From Nocardia macrotermitis (GTDB lineage Bacteria; Actinomycetota; Actinomycetes; Mycobacteriales; Mycobacteriaceae): a DNA stretch of 64,000 bases. This document shows positions 41,251 to 48,629 of the stretch, piece by piece (positions within the stretch are counted from its first letter, which is position 1; each line of letters starts with the position of its first letter). The position numbers and the translations under genes are program-made. The stretch spans positions 1 to 64,000 of the forward strand of contig NZ_WEGK01000020.1 of NCBI RefSeq assembly GCF_009604405.1, given 5' to 3'. The notes beneath the pieces were generated by a model. That model saw only the letters and a program-made list of their open reading frames with translations. It did not search any database and had not been told where the DNA came from.

Positions 41251-42804
41251 TCAGCCTAATGAGTGCGGCCGTTCGGCAATAGTGTCGCCGTCTGTACCGG
41301 ACGTGGGCCAGGCCAGGCGGGTCTTGCGGCGGCGGCCGCGCAACTGCACCTCCTCGCCCGAGACCCAGTGCGCCTGCTCCTCGGCGTCGGCGAAATACAG
41401 GGCGCTGCCCGAGGTCAGCACCCGTTCGGGACGGTCCTTGGCCAGTTCGGTCAGCCGCGACGCCTCGTTCACCGGATCGCCGATCACCGTGTACTCGAAA
41501 CGGTTGGCCGCGCCGATGTTCCCGGCCACGGCCAGCCCCGCCGAGACTCCGATGCCGATATCCAGGCCGGGCACCTCGCGCAACGCCTCGCGCAGGTCGC
41601 GGGCGGCGGCCAGCGCCGCGGTGGGCGCGTCGGGGCGGTCCAGCGGTGCGCCGAAGATGGCCAGCGCGGCATCGCCGACGAACTTGTTGATCAGGCCGTT
41701 GTGCCGGTCGATGACGTCCACCACCACCCGGAAGAACTCGTTGAGCAGGCTCACCACCTCGGTCGGCGGACGTTCCGCGGCCGTCGCGGTGGAGCCGACC
41801 ATGTCGACGAAAAGCACTGCCACGAAACGGGTTTCACCACCCAGCTCGGTGCCGTACTCGAGCGCGCGGCGGGCGACCTCCTCGCCGACGTGCTGACCGA
41901 ACAACTCCTGCAACTCGCGGCGTTGCGCGGCCTCCTCCATCATCCGGTTGAACCCGACCTGCAACAGCCCGATCTCGGACCCGTCGAACACCTCGACCTG
42001 CACGTCGTGCGCGCCGCCCTGCACCCGGTCGATGGCCTGCGAGAGCTGCCGCACCGGATCGGAGATGCTCGCGCCGGTCAGCATCGACAACGCCAGCGCC
42101 TGCATGATCACCACCCCGCACAGCAGCAGGATCGACACCGCCAGCGACTGCGAGGAGAAATGCACCTGCGAGGTGATCTGCGTGGTGCACAGCAGCACGA
42201 TCGCGATGACCGGCGCGAAGGTGCCCATCCCCCAGGTCATCGCCATCCGGGTGCCGACGCCCGGGGTGAGGGTGTGATCGAAGGTGCCCATCGACAGCGC
42301 GTGCGCCGCGACCGGCCGCAGGATCCGCTCGCCCAGCATGTAGGTGAAGCCGAACACGATGGTCGCGGCCATACATTCGGTGACGATGATCGCGCCCGCG
42401 AGCTGCGGCGTGTCCACGATGATCGTCGCGGCCAGCACCGCGCCACCGACCACCCACAACACCAGATGCAGAATCGACTGCCGCAGCGGCGCGTGCAGCG
42501 CCGCCATCTGCTCCTGACGGCTCGGCGGCCCACCCCGCACCTGCCACCGCATCACCGGCCGCAGCATCAACGCCGACGCGGTAAGACTCAACACCCCGCC
42601 GACCGTGAACACCAGAATGGGAATCAGCAGCCCACCCGTACGCCGCAACCCCGTCGGCGACCCCTCCGGAGCCGGCAGCCCGTACTGGATGAACGCGTAG
42701 ACCAGGATCGCGCCGAACGCGTTCGCGGCGAGCATCGAAGCCAGATACAGCGGCCACCGCGTCCGCATGGTCTGTTTGACCGCTTCCAGATGTGTCGAAT
42801 CCAT
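41251..42804 (-). CDS. Membrane-bound class III adenylate cyclase
   Basis: 517 residues. Six N-terminal membrane helices are followed by a HAMP domain (LTGASISDPVRQLSQAIDRV) and a class III cyclase domain. Metal-binding Asp residues are in VLFVDMVGST and FGAPLDRPDA, and substrate-contact residues are in YTVIGDPVNEASRL. The layout matches the Rv1318c/Rv1319c group of mycobacterial cyclases. It should make cAMP. The third structured repeat lies about 80 bp upstream of its start. The YbhN-like gene follows in the same transcript. Confidence 0.93.
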   Translation of the reverse strand: MDSTHLEAVKQTMRTRWPLYLASMLAANAFGAILVYAFIQYGLPAPEGSPTGLRRTGGLLIPILVFTVGGVLSLTASALMLRPVMRWQVRGGPPSRQEQMAALHAPLRQSILHLVLWVVGGAVLAATIIVDTPQLAGAIIVTECMAATIVFGFTYMLGERILRPVAAHALSMGTFDHTLTPGVGTRMAMTWGMGTFAPVIAIVLLCTTQITSQVHFSSQSLAVSILLLCGVVIMQALALSMLTGASISDPVRQLSQAIDRVQGGAHDVQVEVFDGSEIGLLQVGFNRMMEEAAQRRELQELFGQHVGEEVARRALEYGTELGGETRFVAVLFVDMVGSTATAAERPPTEVVSLLNEFFRVVVDVIDRHNGLINKFVGDAALAIFGAPLDRPDAPTAALAAARDLREALREVPGLDIGIGVSAGLAVAGNIGAANRFEYTVIGDPVNEASRLTELAKDRPERVLTSGSALYFADAEEQAHWVSGEEVQLRGRRRKTRLAWPTSGTDGDTIAERPHSLG

Positions 42805-42882
42805 GCCTGCTACCGGAATGTGGGAGGTGCGGCGGTAGCGGCTCGCAGGGGTACGGACACGATCACCAATCTACAGCTGTAT

Positions 42883-43009
42883 TTTCGGCCTCCGCTCCGC
42901 TCCGGCGGGTTCGCGGCCCCCTGAGGCTCACCGATGAGCCCCGTGTCGGGCACTCGTTCCTCGCACCCGCCACGCGTCTCATCGGCAAGCCGGGCCGCGA
43001 ACTTTGCTG
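42883..43009 (-). repeat. Structured intergenic repeat, copy 3 (hairpin part)
   Basis: The outer arm GTTCGCGGCCC (42909-42919) pairs with GGGCCGCGAAC (42992-43002). The inner arms GGCT (42925-42928) and CCGATGAG (42931-42938) pair with AGCC (42988-42991) and CTCATCGG (42978-42985) across a CA/CA internal loop. CCTGA is bulged on the same side as in copies 1 and 2. The flanks GGCCTCCGCTCCGCTCCGGC and TTTGCTGTCGGC are shared. Confidence 0.83.
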
Positions 43010-43050
43010 TCGGCCTTCAACGGGGTTGGCGGAACTGGGTGATGGAAGGG
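43010..43050 (-). repeat. Single 41-bp unit after structured repeat copy 3
   Basis: One unit (TCGGCCTTCAACGGGG then TTGGCGGAACTGGGTGATGG) matches the tandem 41-bp unit of copies 1 and 2 and ends 24 bp before the response-regulator stop codon. Confidence 0.75.
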
Positions 43051-43073
43051 GAGTTTCCGCGGATAATGGCAGC

Positions 43074-43751
43074 TCACTCCAGGCCCTGTTCGATGGCGTA
43101 GCGGGTCAGTTCGACGCGGTTGGCGAGTTGGAGTTTGCGCAGGGTGGCCTGGACGTGGTTCTCGACCGTGCGGTGGCTCAGGTTCAGGCGGGTGGCTATC
43201 TGCTTGGCGGACAGGCCCTTGGCGACCAGGCGTAATACTTCGGTCTCGCGGTCGGTGAGGGCGGGGCGGTGCGGCGTGTCGCGGTCGGCGGGGGCGCTGG
43301 CGATGCGGCGGAACTCGCCCAGGACCAGACCGGCCAGGCCCGGGGTGAATACGGCCTGACCCGCGGCGGTGGCGTGGACGGCGGCGATCAGCTCGGCGGC
43401 CGACGCGCTCTTGACCAGGTAGCCGGTGGCGCCGGCCTTGATGGCGTCCAGGACGTCGGCGCGTTCGGCGGAGGCCGAGAGCACCAGCACCCGGCTGTCC
43501 GGCGAGACGCGCAGGATGTCGCCGGTGGCCTGGGCGCCGTTGCCGTCCGGGAGTTGCATATCCATCAGCACCACGTCGGGGCGTACCGCTGCCGCGCGTC
43601 GGGCGGCGGCCGCCACGCCGTCGGCCGTCGCGCACACCTCGAATCCGGCTTCGGTCAGATCCCGCGACACGCCGTCCCGCCACATCGGGTGGTCATCCAC
43701 CACCATCACCGAAACAGCCTGCCGTGCGGCATCTTCCGTGTCGTGGCTCAT
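43074..43751 (-). CDS. LuxR/NarL-family response regulator
   Basis: 225 residues from ATG 43751. The receiver domain has the acidic pair DDHPMWRDG, the phosphorylation Asp in VVLMDMQLPDG, and the conserved Lys in GYLVKSAS. The output domain is a LuxR helix-turn-helix (LTDRETEVLRLVAKGLSAKQ, then HRTVENHVQATLRKL). It follows the MacS-type kinase gene by 1 bp, so the two form a two-component system like mycobacterial NarL with its kinase. Confidence 0.95.
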   Translation of the reverse strand: MSHDTEDAARQAVSVMVVDDHPMWRDGVSRDLTEAGFEVCATADGVAAAARRAAAVRPDVVLMDMQLPDGNGAQATGDILRVSPDSRVLVLSASAERADVLDAIKAGATGYLVKSASAAELIAAVHATAAGQAVFTPGLAGLVLGEFRRIASAPADRDTPHRPALTDRETEVLRLVAKGLSAKQIATRLNLSHRTVENHVQATLRKLQLANRVELTRYAIEQGLE

Positions 43752-43752
43752 C

Positions 43753-44943
43753 TCATCCCTTTCCACTCGGGCGGTGCCGGGGCAGGTGGAACTCCCATTC
43801 GGTGCCGTCGTCGGTGCGCAGGTCGGCGGTGCCGCCCAGGGCGGTGACGCGGCCGATGATGGAGCGCGAGACACCCATTCTGCCCTGGGCGGCGGCCTCG
43901 GCGAGGCGGCCCTCGGGGATGCCCGGACCGTCGTCGCGGACCGAGACGATCACCTCGTCGCCGGTATCCTCCAGCAGGACATAGGCTTTCGCGGCCGGGC
44001 CGACGTGCAGGGCGGTGTTGGACAGTGCGGCGGCCACGGCAGCGGCGAGTTCGCGGGCGGCGTCGTGGGCGACGGGAACCGGATCGGCGGGGGTGGAGAC
44101 CGAGACCGAGGTGGAGGCGTGGGTGGTCAGCAGGGGGCGCAGATCCTGTTCCGCGGCAGGGGAATCCGGGAGATCGGGGACGGGCGCGCTCTGTTCGGAC
44201 AGCAGAATGCGCAGCGCCACTTCCTGTTCGGCGGCGCGCTGCGCCAATTCGGCCGTGGGGCCGCCGATCTCACTGCCGCGACGCTTGATGTAGCTGAGCA
44301 CCTGCAACACGCCGTCGTGCACCTCGCGGGCGAGCCGTTCACGCTCCCGGGACGCGGCCGTGAGCAGCGCCGCGCGTTGCAACTGACGATGCGCACGACG
44401 CGCGGTATCGGCCGCCAGCCCCAACGCCAGCCCCACCGACACCAGCATCGGCGCGGTCGCATCCGACCACAGATCCAATTCCCACTGCGCGCGAACGGCG
44501 ATGCTCACCGCCGAGATCAACACCCCCGACGCGACCCCGCCCACCGGACCCGACGCGATCGCCGCCGAGATCACCGCATTGGCCGCCCACAACGTCGTCG
44601 GCACGGTCTGATGCCCGTGGAACCAGGCGTAATCGGCGACCAGCCGGGTCGCGGCCATCAGCGCGATCACCACCAGGTGATCCCCGATCACCACCGTCGT
44701 CCGCACCCGCGGCGAGGTACTGATCCGCCACTGCGACAACAGCGCCGCCGACACCACCGACCACAGCACCAGCAGCCCGACCAGCACCCAACTCAACGCC
44801 GGATGCCGGTAGTGCGGCACCGAAGCGATCTCCTGCCCGATCGCATACAGCGCCGTGACCAGCCGAAACGCCTGCGCGGCCCGCCACAGCGGCGCGGTCG
44901 CCCCCGCCCCCTCGGGCCCCTCGACCCGCGTGCCGCCGACCAT
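43753..44943 (-). CDS. MacS-type sensor histidine kinase
   Basis: 396 residues. Five or six membrane helices fill residues about 25-180. The HisKA_3 phosphoacceptor is ERERLAREVHDGVLQVLSYI, and the ATPase domain has DDGPGIPEGRL with a GRMGVSRSI G-box. The helix pattern and VHDGVLQVL motif match MacS/NarS-type kinases of mycobacteria. The signal sensed is unknown. It is coupled to the response regulator at 43074. Confidence 0.93.
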   Translation of the reverse strand: MVGGTRVEGPEGAGATAPLWRAAQAFRLVTALYAIGQEIASVPHYRHPALSWVLVGLLVLWSVVSAALLSQWRISTSPRVRTTVVIGDHLVVIALMAATRLVADYAWFHGHQTVPTTLWAANAVISAAIASGPVGGVASGVLISAVSIAVRAQWELDLWSDATAPMLVSVGLALGLAADTARRAHRQLQRAALLTAASRERERLAREVHDGVLQVLSYIKRRGSEIGGPTAELAQRAAEQEVALRILLSEQSAPVPDLPDSPAAEQDLRPLLTTHASTSVSVSTPADPVPVAHDAARELAAAVAAALSNTALHVGPAAKAYVLLEDTGDEVIVSVRDDGPGIPEGRLAEAAAQGRMGVSRSIIGRVTALGGTADLRTDDGTEWEFHLPRHRPSGKG

Positions 44944-45102
44944 CAGACGCGCCCGTCAGCGCGCGTCGCCGGTCCGCGCGGGCTCGCCTGCCTCGATTCG
45001 CCCAGTGCCGGGCTCGTCGGTGCCTGACCATGTGACACCGTGCGGGTCGGTGCCGGGTCTGTCGGTGCCGGGCTGGTCGGCAGCGGCCGTTTCGATGCAG
45101 GG

Positions 45103-46422
45103 TTATCGGGCATCGGGCTTTTCGGCGTCGCGCCCGGCCGCGTCGAGGTCCGCCGGATCGGAGTCGGTGCTATCCGAATCAGCTTGTCCCGCATCGGGAT
45201 CCGCCAGTTTGTATCGATCCGGATCCGGATCGTCATCGGGCCGTGCGTGGAACATCGGCTGCCGTCGGGTCCCGCTGTTCAGCTCCTGATACAACTCCTC
45301 GGAACTGTCCGACAGCAGCGAATGGATCGCGGTGTTCATCACCGCCGCGAACGGCACCGCCAGCAGACCGCCGACCAGCCCGTACAGCACCACGCCGGTG
45401 GTGATCGCCAGCACCACCGCCAGCGGATGGATCCGCACCGCGCGGCCCAGCAGCAACGGTTGCAGCACATGGCTTTCCAACTGCATCACCGCGATCGTGA
45501 TGCCCAGCACGATCAATGCCGTCACCAGCCCCTTGGTCATCAACGCCAGGAACACCGCGATGGAACCCGCCAGCAGCGACCCGATGATCGGGATGAACGC
45601 CCCGATGAACACCAGCGTCCCCAGCGGCAACGCCAGCGGCACCCCGAGAATCGCCAGACCGGTACCGATACCGATCGCATCCACCGCCGCCACCGCGACC
45701 GTCGCGCGCACGAACCCGACCAGCGTCCCGAAACCCAGCCGCCCGGCGGCCCGCACCCGTTCCCGCTGCGGGGTCGGCACCACCCGGGTCACGAACTCCC
45801 AGATCTGATTACCGCCGTAGAGGAAGAAGATCAGGATGAACAAGGTCAGGAAGGTGCCGGTGAGGAACTCCCCGATCGCGGCCGCGGTGGTGAGCGCGCC
45901 GCTGGTCAGCGACTCCTGATTGCGCTCCAGCATTTTCACGATGGTGTCGCCCGCATTACGGATCTCGTCGTTGCTCAGATGCAGCGGGCCGTTGATCAAC
46001 CAGTCCTGAATGGACTGCACGCTGGTCTTGAACTCGTTCGCCAACTGCGGCACACCGGTGACGATCTGCTCGATCACGAAAGTGAACAGCCCGGCGATCA
46101 CCCCGATCGAGCCGACCAGCGACACGAACACCCCGATCGACCGGGGGATACCCAGCCGTTGCAGCAGATCCACCAGCGGCACCAGCAGCGCCGCCGCGAG
46201 CAATGCGATCGCCACCGGAATGACCACGGTGGCCAGGCGCCGCGAGAGGTAGCCGATCACCACGACCGTCAGCACCAGGACCAGCAGCCGCCAACACCAT
46301 TCGGCGCTCACCCGGACGAACGGATGCACCGAATCGGCCGCGATCCGTCGGCGGGTCCCGCCCCCGGGCGCCTCGGAGTCCTGCGCATCGGACACGTTCC
46401 GGCCCGCACCAACGTCAGTCAC
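45103..46422 (-). CDS. AI-2E family transporter
   Basis: 439 residues from GTG 46422. Eight membrane segments are visible, with the family's central soluble region (PQLANEFKTSVQSIQDWLIN) and the signature FIPIIGSLLAGSIAVFLAL. SHVLQPLLLGRAVRIHPLAV near the end is also diagnostic. The tail is Asp-rich (DDDPDPDRY). Members range from AI-2 exporters to ion antiporters. The open frame extends further upstream, but those codons lack similarity and overlap the divergent DUF1707 gene. Confidence 0.92.
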   Translation of the reverse strand: MTDVGAGRNVSDAQDSEAPGGGTRRRIAADSVHPFVRVSAEWCWRLLVLVLTVVVIGYLSRRLATVVIPVAIALLAAALLVPLVDLLQRLGIPRSIGVFVSLVGSIGVIAGLFTFVIEQIVTGVPQLANEFKTSVQSIQDWLINGPLHLSNDEIRNAGDTIVKMLERNQESLTSGALTTAAAIGEFLTGTFLTLFILIFFLYGGNQIWEFVTRVVPTPQRERVRAAGRLGFGTLVGFVRATVAVAAVDAIGIGTGLAILGVPLALPLGTLVFIGAFIPIIGSLLAGSIAVFLALMTKGLVTALIVLGITIAVMQLESHVLQPLLLGRAVRIHPLAVVLAITTGVVLYGLVGGLLAVPFAAVMNTAIHSLLSDSSEELYQELNSGTRRQPMFHARPDDDPDPDRYKLADPDAGQADSDSTDSDPADLDAAGRDAEKPDAR

Positions 46423-46567
46423 GCGGCCGAGCCTAACCGTCGCGACCGTCGTGGGCACGTGTGCACACCGCGGGGGTTTTCGTGCCGTCAACCACACCCT
46501 GACCGGGGGGTACATCTCAGGGATTGCCCTGATGTGCAATGCCCGCGACGTCGGTAGCCTCGATGTC

Positions 46568-47245
46568 ATGGCTGGTGAAACGGTTTCCGCCGGACCGGTT
46601 CCCGAGACCGGGGGTGCGGCGGGCGATCGGGATCTGCGGGTTTCGGACGCCGAACGTGAACATGTCGGGATGCTGCTGCAACGCGCGGTCGGGCTGGGAA
46701 TGCTCTCACTCGGCGAATTCACCGAGCGGATGGACACCGCCCTGGCGGCCAAGACCCGCGGTGAACTCAACGCGGTACTGATCGATCTGCCGGGGGCACG
46801 CCTGGTCGGACAGCCCGACCCGGCCGCCCGCCCCACCCCCTCGTACGCGCAGGCCCCCGGGCCCGCGCCGAGTTCGTCGGCGGTCATCCGCTCGCGGATC
46901 TCCTCGGTGACCCGCAAGGGCCCGTGGCAGGTCCCGCCGACGCTGCACCTGAACAACTACTGCTCCAGCGTGAGCCTGGATTTCACCCAGGCGGTGATGG
47001 CCACGCAGGTGGTGGAGGTGCGGATGGACGACTATTGCAGTTCGTTGACCCTGATCCTGCCCGGCGCGGCCACCGTCGACGTCGACGGACTCGAGTTGAT
47101 CGGGTCGAGTGTGAACAACAAGGTGCGCACCGGGCCGCCGATCGGGCCGCTGCACGTGGTCGTGCACGGTCGGCTGCGGTTCGGCTCGGTGACCGCGAAA
47201 CAGCCCCTCGCGGTGCAGTGGCGTCGGCTGGTATCGGGGTTCTGA
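46568..47245 (+). CDS. DUF1707 protein
   Basis: 225 residues from ATG 46568. The N-terminal DUF1707 segment is clear: LRVSDAEREHVGMLLQRAVG, then LGMLSLGEFTERMDTALAAK. The C-terminal half is a beta-solenoid-like domain (VSLDFTQAVMATQVVEVRMD, SLTLILPGAATVDVDGLELI), like the DUF2154/LiaF-type cell-wall-stress proteins. It has no membrane helix. Its role is unknown; the pairing suggests envelope-stress sensing. It lies about 40 bp upstream of a hydrolase gene. Confidence 0.88.
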   Translation: MAGETVSAGPVPETGGAAGDRDLRVSDAEREHVGMLLQRAVGLGMLSLGEFTERMDTALAAKTRGELNAVLIDLPGARLVGQPDPAARPTPSYAQAPGPAPSSSAVIRSRISSVTRKGPWQVPPTLHLNNYCSSVSLDFTQAVMATQVVEVRMDDYCSSLTLILPGAATVDVDGLELIGSSVNNKVRTGPPIGPLHVVVHGRLRFGSVTAKQPLAVQWRRLVSGF

Positions 47246-47283
47246 TCGGCTGAGGGCCAGGTCACACGGGTATCGTCGGCGGC

Positions 47284-48096
47284 ATGGTGCAGCGTGCCGC
47301 GGCCGAACCGGACCCGCATTTCCGAGGCGGCCGGGGTGAACCGGTCCTGCTGCTACACGGTCTGTTGCTCACCTGGCAGTCCTGGGGCGCGGTGATCGAC
47401 GAACTGTCCGGTGATCACGACGTCTTCGCGCCGACCCTGCCCGGTCACTGGGGCGGTCCGGCGGTGTCCGGGCCCGCGACCTTCGCGGCCCTCGCCGATT
47501 TCGTGGTCGATGTGATGGACGAAAATGATTGGCCCACAGCGCATCTGGTCGGCAATTCGCTCGGCGGCTGGCTGGCGCTGGAACTCGCCGCGCGCGGGCG
47601 GGCCCGGTCCGTGGTCGCCATCGCACCCGGCGGGCTGTGGGATGCGGAGGTTCCGGCCACCAAGCAGTTGATCCGCAAGTATCGGGCGTTCGGTCCGGTA
47701 CTGGGCGTCGGCGCGGGCGCGGCGGCCCCGAAGATGGTGCGCAGCCTGGTGATTCCACTGCTGGCCCACCGCCCGGCCGCGGTCCCGCACGCCCTGGCCA
47801 CCGCCTGCGCCGCGGCCCCCGCGCACTGCCACATTGTCGATGACCTGGCCCGGGACCCGGCCCTCACCACCGGATTCACCGCCCTCGCCGAGATCGACGT
47901 CCCGGTCACCGTCCTGCTCTGCGAACACGATCGCCTCCTCCCCTCCGGATTCCAGGGCCGCGGCGCCACCGCCCCCGGCATCGACTCCCGCACCCTCCCC
48001 GGCGTCGGCCACGTCCCCATGCTCGAGGCCCCCGACCTCGTCACCACCGAAATCCGCAGCGCGTTGGCTCGAGCGGTCCCGCGTAAGCGCGGATGA
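47284..48096 (+). CDS. Alpha/beta hydrolase
   Basis: 270 residues. VLLLHGLLLTWQSWGAVIDE covers the oxyanion loop, the nucleophile Ser is in LVGNSLGGWLALELA, the acid in LLCEHDRLLPSG and the His in PGVGHVPMLEAP. Substrate unknown. The last 96 bases of the gene are the first copy of a 115-bp tandem triplication that runs on to 48345. The C-terminus, RAVPRKRG, therefore comes from repeated DNA, and the two extra copies are fragments without a start. Confidence 0.9.
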   Translation: MVQRAAAEPDPHFRGGRGEPVLLLHGLLLTWQSWGAVIDELSGDHDVFAPTLPGHWGGPAVSGPATFAALADFVVDVMDENDWPTAHLVGNSLGGWLALELAARGRARSVVAIAPGGLWDAEVPATKQLIRKYRAFGPVLGVGAGAAAPKMVRSLVIPLLAHRPAAVPHALATACAAAPAHCHIVDDLARDPALTTGFTALAEIDVPVTVLLCEHDRLLPSGFQGRGATAPGIDSRTLPGVGHVPMLEAPDLVTTEIRSALARAVPRKRG

Positions 48097-48345
48097 GCAG
48101 CGCTGACTCCGGCACGGCGTCGGCCTCGTCCCCGTGCTCGAGACGCCCGACCTCGTCGCCACCGAGATCCGCAGGGCGTTGGCTCGAGCGGTCCCGCGTT
48201 AGCGCGGATGAGCAGTGCTGATTCCGGCACGGCGTCGGCCTCGTCCCCGTGCTCGAGACGCCCGACCTCGTCGCCACCGAGATCCGCAGCGCGTTGGCTC
48301 GAGCGGTCCCGCGTTAGCGCAGATGAGCAGCGCTGACTCCGGTCC
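48001..48345 (+). repeat. 115-bp tandem triplication of the hydrolase 3' end
   Basis: Units 48001-48115, 48116-48230 and 48231-48345. Each begins GGCGTCGGCC and runs through the Ser/His-side C-terminal coding region past the stop. Copies 2 and 3 share changes from copy 1 (for example CTCGTCCCCGTGCTCGAGAC and a TAG in place of the lysine codon), so copies 2 and 3 are the younger pair. Confidence 0.92.
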
Positions 48346-48629
48346 CAGTGCCGGTCGGTATCAGCGTTGCCGAGACTCGCATCCCAGTGACGGTCGATAT
48401 CAGCGTCACTGAGACTCGCCCAGTTGGTGGCGTCTTTGTGTCACACGGCATAGCTGCGACACGTGAGATCGGTCCGCCGAGTGCTTTCTGCGCGCGCCAC
48501 CGACGACTTCGGCGTCGTGTGAGCGCATACGACCGGTCAGCCGGAAGCGTTCGCCCGCATCACCGCACGGTCGTATCACGCACCTGAAACTCGCTGTGCG
48601 CCAAGGCGATCAGCCGGATCGGGGATGGC
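48097..48629. other. Intergenic region of tandem repeats downstream of the hydrolase gene
   Basis: Contains two surplus copies of the 115-bp unit and the 39-bp duplication. Bases 48422-48629 hold no recognisable feature apart from the end region of mmpL3. Confidence 0.6.
48344..48421 (+). repeat. 39-bp tandem duplication
   Basis: Two copies of a 39-base unit starting CCCAGTG at 48344 and 48383; each continues with CGGTCG/CGGTCGA, ATATCAGCGT or GTATCAGCGT, then GAGACTCGC. It follows directly on the 115-bp triplication. Confidence 0.7.

Noticed and set aside
48001..48345. CRISPR or mobile element
   Set aside because: The units are direct duplications of a gene end, with no spacers, terminal inverted repeats or transposase.
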